Positions 16,920-25,046 of a stretch of 64,000 bases of DNA are shown here, in pieces. The position numbers and the translations under genes are program-made. Numbering within the stretch: position 1 is the stretch's first letter; each line of letters starts with the position of its first letter. The stretch comes from Palsa-504 sp963818225 (GTDB lineage Bacteria > Actinomycetota > Actinomycetes > Streptosporangiales > Streptosporangiaceae): assembly GCA_963818225.1 (NCBI GenBank), contig CAWFRO010000006.1:1302001-1366000 (forward strand), in the 5' to 3' direction. The notes under the pieces are model-generated. The model had not been told where the DNA came from. It saw nothing but the letters and a program-made list of their open reading frames with translations, and did no database searches.

Positions 16920-17168
16920 CTCGCGCTGAATTCGCCGTAAACTCTTGCGTGCGGCCCCTTCGGGGCAGTAGAAATATCTCACCGAGGGAAACGGGTACCA
17001 CCCCGGAGGAAACTCCGGGAACGCGAGGGCTACCGGGAAGCCGGAATCCGGAGCGGGTATTCGGCACCAGCGGGCGGTTCGCGAAGCCGAGGCGGCCAGG
17101 TAACTGGCAGCTTAGGTAGAGCGTGACCAGGCAAGGCCCCCTCCATCTCATACATGGAGGGGGCCTTG
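16920..17168 (+). ncRNA. Candidate structured non-coding RNA, about 250 nt, class not recognised
   Basis: The region has promoter, folded body and terminator but no reading frame. Helices visible by eye: CTCGCG 16920-16925 with CGCGAG 17022-17027 closing a first domain; hairpin GCCCC/GGGGC at 16954-16966; CCCGGAG/CTCCGGG at 17002-17019 capped by a GAAA tetraloop; CTACC 17030-17034 with GGTAG 17115-17119 closing a second domain; CGGTT/AGCCG at 17075-17089; GCCAG/CTGGC at 17095-17108 capped by a GTAA tetraloop. GNRA loops on the plus strand fix the sense strand. It ends in a 15-bp terminator. I compared it by memory with RNase P, tmRNA, SRP, 6S, T-box and cobalamin motifs and found no match. 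Not tested by covariation. Confidence 0.6.
17132..17168 (+). terminator. Strong intrinsic terminator of the ncRNA candidate
   Basis: CAAGGCCCCCTCCAT at 17132-17146 pairs perfectly with ATGGAGGGGGCCTTG at 17154-17168, with a 7-base loop (CTCATAC). The 3' flank is TTGCATATT. The 15-bp stem is among the strongest in the window. The 290 bases after it, up to the next gene, show no gene. Confidence 0.8.
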
Positions 17169-17458
17169 TTGCATATTCCGGAGGATTTCTTATCCTGCCC
17201 GGCGGGACAATTCAGCGTACCCTCCGGCGACCAGCAGCGTGACTATTACCGCTTGGCCCGCGCCGAATTCGGCGGCGGCCCGCCGCACGGTGGGCAGGGA
17301 TATCGAATCCCGCACGAAGCGCACTTATGCGTAGCCGGCGCGATGGACGATTCGCGCCGCCAGGGTTCGCCCGGGCCCCGGGCCCCGGTTCCCCCGGGTG
17401 CCGGGCCGATTGGGACCGCTGATTCGGGGGTAGGCGATCAGGGTCGAGAGGAGACGTG

Positions 17459-17818
17459 ATGGCCACCGAACGGCAGAAGGAAGCTGCCCGGCGTAACCTC
17501 GTCAAGGCCCGCGAGGCGCAAAGCGCCAGGGCGCACGGCGAGAAGGTCCCCCAGCGCACCGAGGGCCTGAGCACCGCGGAAAAGGACAAGCTGGCGGGTG
17601 AGGAGTTCGCCTTCCCCAAGGAGCGCAAGGAGCCGCTGACCGACGCCCGGCACGTGCGTAACGCGATCGCCCGTTTCGACCAGGTCGAAGGCGTCAGCGA
17701 CGCCGAGCGCGACCAGGCGTGGAAGCGCATCCAGGCGGCCGCGAAACGGTACGACGTCGAGGTCTCCGAATCCAGCTGGCGCGACCTGGCCAAGGGCGGC
17801 AAGGACCGCAAGCGCTAG
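17459..17818 (+). CDS. DUF6582-type small charged protein
   Basis: This 119-aa, very hydrophilic protein has KLAGEEFAFPKERKEPLTDA followed by RHVRNAIARFDQVEGVSDAE and ERDQAWKRIQAAAKRYDVEV. That second half resembles a conserved DUF6582 helical domain seen next to phage or DNA-related genes. ATG at 17459 follows GAGAGGAGAC; a GTG three bases before is possible. Function is unknown. Its stop codon overlaps that of the convergent topoisomerase gene by four bases. Confidence 0.75.
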   Translation: MATERQKEAARRNLVKAREAQSARAHGEKVPQRTEGLSTAEKDKLAGEEFAFPKERKEPLTDARHVRNAIARFDQVEGVSDAERDQAWKRIQAAAKRYDVEVSESSWRDLAKGGKDRKR

Positions 17819-18879
17819 GCCGCCGAGGCCAGGAGCTTGACCACGGCGCTCTCCGCGCGGCCCCGGGTGGCCAGGTCACCGAAGTCGCTGTCCCGGCCTA
17901 GCTCGCCGAGAACGGACGCGATGGTCCGGCCGTTTTCGTAACGATCGATGACGCGGGGATCTATGTAGGAGGCCCTGGCCACCGCGGGGGTGTTGCCCAG
18001 GTAGCCGGCCACCTCCTGGACGACACGGGCGATGGCGCGCTTGCGGGCGCTGTCACTGCGGGCCGCGGGCTCGGAGACGGCCAGGCCCACCGCGGCGAGA
18101 ACGGTCGCGTGCCAGGTACGGAAGTCCTTGGCCGTATAGTCACCCCCGGATATCTCCCGGAGGTAGACGTTGAGGTCCGCCCCGGTGACATCGTGCCAGC
18201 CGGGGCGGGTCCGGTACGCCAGCAGCTGGGCTCCGCCGCCCTGGCGCCGCAGCAGGCTGCGCACCACGGCGCACACCTTGTCCTCGGCCACGGCCTGCTC
18301 GCGCTGCTTGGACCCCTTGGCCAGGTAGTCGAACACGAGCTGGCCCTTGGTCACCGTGACGTGCTCCTTCTTGATGGTGGCCAGGCCGAACGTGCCGTGC
18401 TCGTCGGCGTACTCCTCGCCGCCCGACCGGAAGAAACCGAGGTCGATCAGGCGGATGGCGGCCGCCAGCACCCTGTCCCGGCCCAGGCCCCTGGCGTCCA
18501 TATGGCCGGCGATGACCTCGCGCATGCGCGGCAGGGCGGCGCCGAACTGCCGGACCCGGTCGTGCTTGTCGTGGTCCCGCTGCTCCCGCCACAGATCGTG
18601 GTAGCGGTACTGGCGCCGGCCTGCCGCGTCGGTGCCGATGGCCTGGATGTGGCCCAGCGGATCGGCGCAGATCCACACGTCGTCCCAGGCCGGCGGGATA
18701 ACCAGAGATTTGATCCGGGCCAGGATCTCCGGGTCAGAGATCACGGCCGAATCGGGCCCGAGATAACTGAAGCCGCGGCCGCGACGCCTGCGCCGGATGC
18801 CCGTGCCGACGGGATCGCTGCGCCGAAGCGGGCCGCCCGCCCCGCTGGTCAGCGCGTGCGGTTCCTGGCGCAGCGCCAC
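17815..18879 (-). CDS. DNA topoisomerase IB (poxvirus type)
   Basis: This 354-aa eukaryote-like type IB topoisomerase relaxes supercoils through a 3'-phosphotyrosyl intermediate. The N-terminal domain has GFSYLGPDSAVISDPEILAR, then IPPAWDDVWICADPLGHIQA and GRRQYRYHDLW. The catalytic domain has TAKDFRTWHATVLA (His of the pentad) and the nucleophile Tyr305 in ARASYIDPRVIDRYENG. Length and motifs are complete. Found patchily in actinomycetes as a second, non-essential topoisomerase. It is followed upstream by a membrane-protein operon on the same strand. Confidence 0.93.
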   Translation of the reverse strand: MALRQEPHALTSGAGGPLRRSDPVGTGIRRRRRGRGFSYLGPDSAVISDPEILARIKSLVIPPAWDDVWICADPLGHIQAIGTDAAGRRQYRYHDLWREQRDHDKHDRVRQFGAALPRMREVIAGHMDARGLGRDRVLAAAIRLIDLGFFRSGGEEYADEHGTFGLATIKKEHVTVTKGQLVFDYLAKGSKQREQAVAEDKVCAVVRSLLRRQGGGAQLLAYRTRPGWHDVTGADLNVYLREISGGDYTAKDFRTWHATVLAAVGLAVSEPAARSDSARKRAIARVVQEVAGYLGNTPAVARASYIDPRVIDRYENGRTIASVLGELGRDSDFGDLATRGRAESAVVKLLASAA

Positions 18880-18930
18880 AGTTCCTCCGGGTACGGGACC
18901 GCGATCAGTTCGCCGTCGACGGCAAGCACG

Positions 18931-19932
18931 CTAGCCCGCTTTCAGGTCGGCCGCGCTGGCTTGTGCGGCAGGATGGCCGGCTTGGGCGGCGGCCTCGCGT
19001 TCGGTCTCGGCGTTCAGCTCGGCCCCGAGCAGTATGGCCAGCCCGGTCAGGTACAGCCAGAAGATGAGGATCACCACCCCGGCGAACGCGCCGTAGGTCT
19101 TGCCGTACGAGCCGAACTTGGCCACGTAGAACGAGAAGCCAAGCGAAGCGAGCAGGAAGATGGCCGTGCCCACCAAGCCCCCGGGGCTCACCCACTGCCA
19201 GCTCGGGGACTCGCGGTTCGGCCCGTAGTAGTAGAAGAAGGAGAACAGCAGCGTGATCAGCACGATGGTCGCCGCCCAGCGCACGACCGTCCAGCCGACG
19301 GTGAAGGCGGTCCCGCTGATGCCGATGTGGCCGGCGATTCCCAATCCGATCGACGGACCGAACACGATCAGCGCCGAGGCCGTGCCGCCGATGACGAGCG
19401 TGGCCAGCATCAGCGGGAACGCGCGCAGCCGCTTGGCGGCGAACTTCCGGTCGACCGGTACCTCGTAGGCCATGTCAAGCCCGGTCTCCAGCGCAGCCAT
19501 GCCGCCCGAGGCACTCCACAGCGCCACGACCACGCCGAGGATCAAGGCAGTCAGCGAAGCGCTCGACGACCGGTTGGTGGCCGACTGGACGGCCTGGCTG
19601 AAGACACTCGAGACACCCGGCGGGAGGTAATTGTTCAGCCCGTTGACCAGCCGGTTGACCGTGCCGCCCCCGATATTCGCCAGGCTCACCACGCCCAGCA
19701 GCGCGATGACCGCCGGGAACAGGGCCAGGAACCAGTGATAGGCCAGGCTCCCTGCCGTCATGCTGCACCGGTCGCGGGTGAACTTCTTCCCGGTGCGCTG
19801 GAGCGTGTCACGCCAGCCGGACTCGCCTATCTCCAGTGGCGTGGCGGGACCGCCCGACACCTCGTCCTGCGGAGGTATCGTCTCCCGGCTCACGCCCGCG
19901 CGACGGGCGGCCCTCGGGTTCAGCGACGTCAT
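18931..19932 (-). CDS. YihY/BrkB family inner-membrane protein (UPF0761)
   Basis: This integral membrane protein of 333 aa has six hydrophobic segments. Family marks are DRCSMTAGSLAYHWFLALFP before helix 1, the mid-protein LWSASGGMAALETGLDMAYE, and YGKTYGAFAGVVILIFWLYL with LGAELNAETEREA near the C-terminus. The role of the family (once thought to be RNase BN) is unsettled; membrane transport is suspected. The ATG at 19932 overlaps the stop of the DUF3618 gene (ATGA), so I preferred it to the one at 19944. Third gene of a coupled operon. Confidence 0.9.
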   Translation of the reverse strand: MTSLNPRAARRAGVSRETIPPQDEVSGGPATPLEIGESGWRDTLQRTGKKFTRDRCSMTAGSLAYHWFLALFPAVIALLGVVSLANIGGGTVNRLVNGLNNYLPPGVSSVFSQAVQSATNRSSSASLTALILGVVVALWSASGGMAALETGLDMAYEVPVDRKFAAKRLRAFPLMLATLVIGGTASALIVFGPSIGLGIAGHIGISGTAFTVGWTVVRWAATIVLITLLFSFFYYYGPNRESPSWQWVSPGGLVGTAIFLLASLGFSFYVAKFGSYGKTYGAFAGVVILIFWLYLTGLAILLGAELNAETEREAAAQAGHPAAQASAADLKAG

Positions 19933-20361
19933 GCTCGCTTCCACCGCCAGATGACCACCGTGCCTGCGATCACGACGGCAGCGGCCACCGCCACGGGCCA
20001 GCGGCGCCGCACGGCCTCGCTCCGGCTGACCCGCCCGGACACCTCTACGGCCCGGTCACGGGCCTGCGCCGTCGCCTTCGCGGCCCGGTCACGGGCCTGC
20101 GCGGTCGTCCCAGCAACCCGGTCACGGGCCTGCGCCGTCGTCTCCGTTACCTGGTCACGGGCCTGCGCCGTCGCCTTCGCAGCCCGGTCACGGGCCTGCG
20201 CCGTCGCCTTCGCAGCCCGGTCACGGGCCTGCGCGGTCGTCTCGGCGGCCTTGGCCTGGGCCCTCGCCTTCACGTCCGCCTTGGCAGCTAGCTCGTCCAC
20301 GGTCTCGCCGAGCCGCTGACGGGTGCTGCTCGATCTCCTGCCGCAGGTCATCCTCGCTCAT
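19929..20361 (-). CDS. DUF3618 membrane-anchored repeat protein, frameshifted
   Basis: The expected 143-aa protein reads MSEDDLRQEIEQ from the ATG at 20361, then TRQRLGETVDELAAKADVKA. One extra base at about 20323-20328 breaks the frame between these parts. The middle is a tandem series of the 11-residue unit AKATAQARDRA or variants (about seven copies), predicted coiled coil or extended helix. The C-terminus WPVAVAAAVVIAGTVVIWRW is a single membrane helix. The ATG overlaps the stop of the holin-like gene upstream, and the stop overlaps the YihY start. Likely part of an envelope complex of unknown role. Confidence 0.8.
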
Positions 20362-20777
20362 CGGTGCGCCCTCTCCCTGATCTCCTCGACATCGGCCTTG
20401 ACGCTGGCCGCGGCTTCCGCGGGGACGGGGGGCGCGGCCCGGCGCAGGCGCTGCCGACCGAGCAGGGCCGCGGTTCCCGCGACAGCCAGCAGGGCCACGC
20501 CGACGATAAGCGCGGCCAGCCAGGCCGCCACGACACCGCTGATGGCGATGATCGCGCAGGCCAGAAGGCAGCCGACGGCGTAGACGGCCGTGAGGCCTGC
20601 GGCGCCGAACATCCCGGTGCCGAGCGCCGCCTGCTTGCCCTTGCTGGTCATCTCCAGCTGGGCGAGTTTCAGCTCGTCGCGGACGAGTACCGAAACCTGT
20701 TCGGACAGCATCTTGACCAGTTCCCCGGTCGAGTGCTCCGGGTCACCGGAAAGCCCGGTAGCGCTTGATCGTTCCAT
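20358..20777 (-). CDS. Phage-holin-superfamily membrane protein (DUF1469)
   Basis: This 139-aa protein has a cytoplasmic amphipathic N-terminus STGELVKMLSEQVSVLVRDE and LKLAQLEMTSKGKQAA, two membrane helices (about residues 60-105) and a charged C-terminal helix. These features define DUF1469, often called phage holin family although no lysis role is known for chromosomal members. DUF1469-DUF3618 pairs are common in actinomycetes. First gene of the overlapping operon with DUF3618 and YihY. ATG at 20777. Confidence 0.85.
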   Translation of the reverse strand: MERSSATGLSGDPEHSTGELVKMLSEQVSVLVRDELKLAQLEMTSKGKQAALGTGMFGAAGLTAVYAVGCLLACAIIAISGVVAAWLAALIVGVALLAVAGTAALLGRQRLRRAAPPVPAEAAASVKADVEEIRERAHR

Positions 20778-20954
20778 GGCTGGTCCCTTCAAAACCGGTT
20801 CGAGTAGCGTGCGCTACCCACCTGACGGCGCCTCTAACATGCCGCGCGGCGGCGAGGGCCCGCGTCTGATCGAGCCCGACGCAGGTAGCAGTGAGCGCAA
20901 GTAGCTGGAGCAGGAGCGTAAGGGGGTTCAGCCCAGCGTGACGAAGGGCCGGCC

Positions 20955-21317
20955 GTGGCAGACGTCACAGCTGACGTCTACGTGATCCCCACGGAAACGC
21001 CGGAGGCAGACGGCACGCTTGCGCGCGATCTCGGCGGTGGATATCCGCGGGCCGCCGCATTCCCCGCGACCTGGAGCGGGTGGCGCTGGCCCGCGAGGTC
21101 TGGGCCCGATACCGAGCCCCGAACCTGCACGCGCGGGTCGGCGTCGCGGTGCCAATCTGCGGCACGTCGAGTACTTGCACGACCACCAGCGGATCGAGCG
21201 GCTGCTGTTCGACGGCGCCCTGGACCCCGACGGCGGAGTGCTAACGCCGATCCAGGCCAGCCGGGCCTCGGCCTGGCGCTGCGGGAATCCGACGCCGAGC
21301 GCTACCGCCGGGGCTGA
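20955..21317 (+). pseudogene. Remnant of an enolase-superfamily (mandelate racemase-like) gene
   Basis: The start ADVTADVYVIPTETPEADGT resembles the N-terminus of mandelate racemase/muconate cycloisomerase-like enzymes (VYxxPTDxPEADGTLAWD). About 70 bases on, sequence like a C-terminus follows in other frames: LRHVEYLHDHQRIERLLFDG then ALDPDGGVLTP in the frame beginning 21019, and RPGLGLALRESDAERYRRG in a third or the first frame at the end. An intact member would be about 370 aa, so roughly 250 internal residues are gone and at least two frame changes are present. I regard it as a decayed gene. Confidence 0.6.
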
Positions 21318-21349
21318 CGGGCAGGGCTGACCGGCGGGCGTCCGCCGCC

Positions 21350-21739
21350 TCAGGGTTTCTGGGCCGCCGTCTGGCAGGCGATGACGGGGCTCGCCGCCAT
21401 GTTGTACGGCCCGGCCGAATCTGGCCGGCAGCCGTGCATGCCGGAACTGCTGAGGGTGAGAAATGCGACCAGTGCCACCAGGCCCAGGGCGAGCGGAACG
21501 GCCAGGACCAGCTCGGCGGCCAGCCGGCTATGCAGCCAGATCCGCCGGTGGAGGCCTACATGCTGGAGCGACTCCGTCAGCGGCGCTCCGTCGTCCTTGG
21601 TCAGCCTGGTGAAGATCGCGAACAATGAGACGAGGCGGGGCGCGCAACCGCCCAGGTCACCCTCTATTACTTCGAGAACGCGCTGCTCGCGGGTTGGCAG
21701 GCTCACGATCGACGGACTGCCCTTAACGTGACCGGTCAA
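21350..21739 (-). CDS. DUF3040 membrane protein
   Basis: This 129-aa protein has the DUF3040 signature SLPTREQRVLEVIEGDLGGC near the N-terminus (the Ser-x-x-E-x-R-x-L-x-x-IE pattern), a short cytoplasmic linker, one clear membrane helix (VLAVPLALGLVALVAFLTLS) and a 30-residue tail. Function is unknown; such proteins are widespread in actinomycetes. A paralogue is at 49505-49987. ATG at 21739 was used; no strong Shine-Dalgarno is seen. Confidence 0.75.
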   Translation of the reverse strand: MTGHVKGSPSIVSLPTREQRVLEVIEGDLGGCAPRLVSLFAIFTRLTKDDGAPLTESLQHVGLHRRIWLHSRLAAELVLAVPLALGLVALVAFLTLSSSGMHGCRPDSAGPYNMAASPVIACQTAAQKP

Positions 21740-21872
21740 ACACGGACTGCCGAGATTGAGAGCCCGGCGGCCGCGGCCAGCGCGGCCCGCCGCTCGGGTC
21801 CGCTGGTCGCGGCCAGGAGCAGCGCGCTCCCGAAGGCGGCCCGGATCGGCTGGAGCGCTCCCGGGCCGGCCG

Positions 21873-23355
21873 TCACGCTGTGCGTGCCGCCCGGCCCGTG
21901 GGCTGGCGAGAGGACTCGGCGTCGGCCGCGGTGAGCGGCTGGGCGATGTCTTCCAGGCTCTGCCGTTCGGCCTTCACGCCCAGGAAGATCTCGACGATGC
22001 CCGCAATGATCATCAGCGCGGCGCCGACGCAGAAGGCCACCGCCGTGTCCGAGACCTTGCCCGTGCTCACCAGGGACGAGAACAGCAGCGGCCCGGATAT
22101 CCCGCCCGCGGCGGTCCCGATGGCGTAGAAGAACGCGATAGCCAGGGCGCGTGTCTCCATGGGGAAGACCTCGCTGACGGTCAGGTAGGCCGAACTGGCG
22201 CCCGCCGACGCGAAGAACAGCGCGCCGCACCAGCATGCGGTCATGGTGGTGGCGGTCAGCATGCCCTGGTCGAACAGGTAGGCGGTCAGCAGCAGCAGTA
22301 CGCCGGAGATCAGGTAGGTGGCCGCGATCATGGGCTTGCGGCCGACCGTGTCGAACAACCGCCCGAGCAGCAGCGGTCCCAGCAGGTTGCCGACCGCGAT
22401 CACCGCGAAGTAGTAGCCCGGGTTGGTCTCGACGTGGAAGAACGTCGCCAGGATCTGCGCGTAACCGAACGTGATGGCGTTATAGAGGAACGCCTGGCCG
22501 ATGAACAGGGAGAAGCCCAGGATGGTGCGCCGCGGGTACACGGCGAACATGGTCCTGGCGATGGTGACGAACCCGATCGTCTTGCGCTGCCTGATCGTGA
22601 TGGACCCGTCGCGGCTCGGCCAGGGGGCGGTCGGTGTCCCGTTCCACCCGCTGCTCGATCCCGTCCACCAGTTCCTCGGCCTCCCGGTCCCGGCCGTGGA
22701 TGAACAGCCAGCGCGGGCTTTCCGGCACGTTGCGCCGGACCAGCAGCACGACCACGCCGAGGACCACGCCCAGGCCGAAGCAGACCCGCCAGCCGATGTT
22801 GACCGGCAGGTCGTTGGTCGCGGGTACGGTCAGCAGCGCGCCGGCCGCCGCGCCGGCCCAGTAGGTGCCGTTGATGACGATGTCGATCATGCCGCGGTGC
22901 CGGCTGGGGATCAGCTCGTCGATAGCGGAGTTGATCGCCGCGTACTCCCCGCCGATGCCGAATCCGGTCAGGAACCTGAACAGGAAGAACCACCAGGGGG
23001 CGAAGGACAGCGCGGTCATCGCCGTAGCCACCAGGTAGGTGCCCAAGGTGATCATGAACAGCTTCTTGCGGCCGAACCTGTCGGTGAGCCAGCCGAAGAA
23101 CAGCGCGCCCACGCAGGCACCCAGGACATAGATCGCGGCGCCGAAGCCGGAGATCTGGGACTGGGTGATATCAAGGCCGCTGCCTGGCTTGCTGATCTGC
23201 CCGGAGATGTTACCGACGATGGTGACTTCCAGGCCGTCGAGGATCCAGACGGTACCGAGGCCGATCACGATCATCCAGTGCCACCGCGACCAGGGCAGAC
23301 GGTCCAGGCGCGCCGGGACCTTGGTGGTTACCGTCCCGGTCTGAACGTCAGTCAT
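21873..23355 (-). CDS. MFS transporter, sugar-porter type, frameshifted
   Basis: This 12-helix proton symporter is about 494 aa. The N-terminal half reads from 23355 and has GWLTDRFGRKKLFMITLGTY (motif A), FRFLTGFGIGGEYAAINSAI (sugar-porter R-x-x-x-G-x-G-x-G-x-E) and VPESPRWLFIHGR. At 22603-22607 one surplus base in a GGG run shifts the frame; the continuation SITIRQRKTIGF, MFAVYPRRTILGFSLFIGQA, RLFDTVGRKPMIAATYLI and the C-terminal helices are intact to 21873. The segment EYAAINSAIDELIPSRHRG resembles metabolite:H+ symporters. Substrate unknown; the gene is monocistronic. Confidence 0.87.
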
Positions 23356-23430
23356 GCGGCTTTGCGCTGCCCGGTGGGCGGCGGGCTAAACTCCGGGACG
23401 GCGGCGCGGCCCGGGGCCCGCTCACGGCCG

Positions 23431-24333
23431 TCAGTGCACCGCCGCAGGCGGCGGCCGCCAGTGCCGCCAGCCCGGGTGCACAGTGATCAGCCGCGAGGGG
23501 CCGGGCGGGAGGCGGACCAGTTCCGCGCGGGGACGCAGGGCCAGCCCGGCGGGGACGGGCTGCCACCACGGCTCGCGGGAGAACAGCCGGCGCAGCAGCT
23601 CCGGCGGACGGCCCCGGGGGCCGAGGATCAGCTCGGCCGGGGCGGGCTGCCCCGGCCGCTGCCAGCGGAAGTCGCCGGAGAGCCGCAGGGCCGAGCCGGT
23701 GTTGGGCAGGGCGGCGTGCGGGGTGAGGCAGTGGAAGATGATCACGTCGCCCGGCTCGTAGCTGGTGGTGGCCCAGCCGGGCTCGGTCACGCCGAGGGGG
23801 CGCGGCGGCCGCGGCGGGCCGAGCTGGCCGCCGGGGCGGACGGCCAGGCCGCCGATCCGGACCGGGATGTCCATCAGCGGGACCCAGCTGGTCAGCATGT
23901 CCTGGACGCCGGACACCCCGTAGTCGTAGTGGATGTACCGGCCGCGCGGCCGGGCCTGCGGGCGCTCGGGGTAGACGGCGCGCAGCACCTTCACCGGGTA
24001 GGAGAAGGCCGCGGGCCCGAGGACCGCGCGCACCGCGGCGCGCAGCGGCGGCAGGTACGGGAGGCGGTTGAACTCGGCGCTGGTCACCGCGGCCCGGTAG
24101 GCCGGGTCGGCCAGGGCGTCGATCGAATCGACGGCGCGCGGCCGGACCGACGGAATGCCCCGGTCATCGGCCCACCCGCCCGCCTGCAGCCGGGCCAGGA
24201 CGGCCTGCCCGGCCGCCCGGATCTCCTCCGGCGGCAGCAGGCCGCGGAAGAACAGGTACCCGTCCGCGGCCAGCCGCCGTCGCAGCTGGTCGGGGTCGCC
24301 CGCCGCAGATGCGGAGTCGGCCAGTTCCTCCAC
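23431..24333 (-). CDS. Phytanoyl-CoA dioxygenase (PhyH) family, Fe(II)/2-oxoglutarate oxygenase
   Basis: This 300-aa non-haem iron oxygenase has the facial triad as His135 and Asp137 in RYIHYDYGV and a distal histidine in CLTPHAALPNTG (His206); Arg217 in ALRLSGDFRWQ is the likely 2-oxoglutarate anchor. The N-terminal LAADGYLFFRGLLPPEEIRA is the usual PhyH lead-in. The family hydroxylates lipids and many secondary metabolites, so the substrate is open. No cluster partners are adjacent; the MFS gene lies 75 bases downstream on the same strand and might be co-transcribed. Confidence 0.87.
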   Translation of the reverse strand: MEELADSASAAGDPDQLRRRLAADGYLFFRGLLPPEEIRAAGQAVLARLQAGGWADDRGIPSVRPRAVDSIDALADPAYRAAVTSAEFNRLPYLPPLRAAVRAVLGPAAFSYPVKVLRAVYPERPQARPRGRYIHYDYGVSGVQDMLTSWVPLMDIPVRIGGLAVRPGGQLGPPRPPRPLGVTEPGWATTSYEPGDVIIFHCLTPHAALPNTGSALRLSGDFRWQRPGQPAPAELILGPRGRPPELLRRLFSREPWWQPVPAGLALRPRAELVRLPPGPSRLITVHPGWRHWRPPPAAVH

Positions 24334-24410
24334 GCGCCCACGTTAAGCGCGGGCCGGGACTGACCAGCGCATTTCACAGCGAGTCCCCAGGGGGATATCA
24401 GGGCGCGGCG

Positions 24411-24815
24411 TCAGTCCTGCTTGCGGGCGATGGCCTCGCCGAGTTCCTGCTTGGTCATCTTCGAGCGGCCGCGGATGCCGAGCCTGGCGGCCCGGTCCAT
24501 CAGCTCCTTCTTCGAGTGGCCCAGGACGTCCACGCCGCCTGCGGTCCGGCCGCGGTTCTCCCGGGCCCGCGGATTGGCCGCCCGTTCGTCGGAGGGGCCC
24601 TTGTGATCCTTCGGCTCCCAGTGGTCGCCGACCTTCTCGAACGTGTACTTGACCGCGCTGAAGGCGACCCGGTGGGCCCGCTCCTCGTCGTCGTAGGTGT
24701 CCATGGCGCTGTCGTGCGCCTTGGCGAAGGTCTCCTGCGCCTTCTTCGGTGAGCGCCGCAGCGTGCCCGGCAGTTCCTCGGCGCGCGGCTGGCCGCTCTT
24801 GGTGGTCTTCGGCAT
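24411..24815 (-). CDS. ChaB-family protein with Rho-N-like C-terminus
   Basis: This 134-aa protein has the N-terminal ChaB domain: AEELPGTLRRSPKKAQETFA, then KAHDSAMDTYDDEERAHRVA and FSAVKYTFEKVGDHWEPK, matching the compact helical fold of ChaB. The C-terminus DVLGHSKKELMDRAARLGIR followed by SKMTKQELGEAIARKQ resembles a Rho N-terminal/SAP-like nucleic-acid-binding helix pair, a common fusion in actinomycete ChaB. Despite the name (cation transport regulator) its role is unclear; DNA binding or stress response fits the fusion. Confidence 0.87.
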   Translation of the reverse strand: MPKTTKSGQPRAEELPGTLRRSPKKAQETFAKAHDSAMDTYDDEERAHRVAFSAVKYTFEKVGDHWEPKDHKGPSDERAANPRARENRGRTAGGVDVLGHSKKELMDRAARLGIRGRSKMTKQELGEAIARKQD

Positions 24816-24842
24816 CGTGCCTCTCCTTCTGAGATCAGCGGC

Positions 24843-24926
24843 TCAGGCCAGCAGCTTGGCCGGGGTGATGGGCAGGTCCCTGACCCGGCGGCCAGTGACC
24901 TCGAGGGTGATCTCAGTCGTACTCAT
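24843..24926 (-). CDS. Short ORF, possible truncated ferredoxin-like N-terminus
   Basis: A 27-codon frame (MSTTEITLEVTGRRVRDLPI...) looks like the first strand pair of a [2Fe-2S] ferredoxin domain of the xanthine-dehydrogenase small-subunit type, but stops before any cysteine. No Shine-Dalgarno precedes the ATG. It may be a remnant or may not be expressed. Confidence 0.2.
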   Translation of the reverse strand: MSTTEITLEVTGRRVRDLPITPAKLLA

Positions 24927-25046
24927 CCGAAGCGGTTACCCGAGGCGACCGGGGTTAACCCGTTTTCCTGGCCAGGCGTGGCGGGCGGCAGCCTGGGTAA
25001 TCGTGTGCCGTGACAACGTTGCCCGGCCCTGCTCAACGCGGCGGCC

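Noticed and set aside
16986..17006. GGGTGGTACC-like T-box core on the minus strand
   Set aside because: No tRNA-synthetase or amino-acid gene follows on that strand; the match is short and falls inside the plus-strand RNA candidate.
17028..17060. Resemblance to part of a cobalamin riboswitch (GGGAAGCCGG)
   Set aside because: The conserved CACTGT and B12-box elements are missing, and no B12-related gene follows.
17109..17131. tRNA-like fragment AGCTTAGGTAGAGCG
   Set aside because: No acceptor stem, anticodon arm or T-loop can be placed around it.
19950..20280. CRISPR-like short repeats
   Set aside because: The 33-bp periodicity encodes the helical 11-residue repeats of the DUF3618 protein; no unique spacers.
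18109..20319. 736-codon plus-strand frame over topoisomerase IB, YihY and DUF3618
   Set aside because: It is a shadow frame; the three minus-strand genes have clear motifs and overlapping starts and stops.
20358..20777. Prophage, suggested by the phage-holin family name
   Set aside because: DUF1469 proteins are ordinary chromosomal membrane proteins in actinomycetes and no other phage gene is present.
22501..24363. 620-codon plus-strand frame over the MFS and PhyH genes
   Set aside because: Antisense shadow; both minus-strand proteins have conserved motifs.
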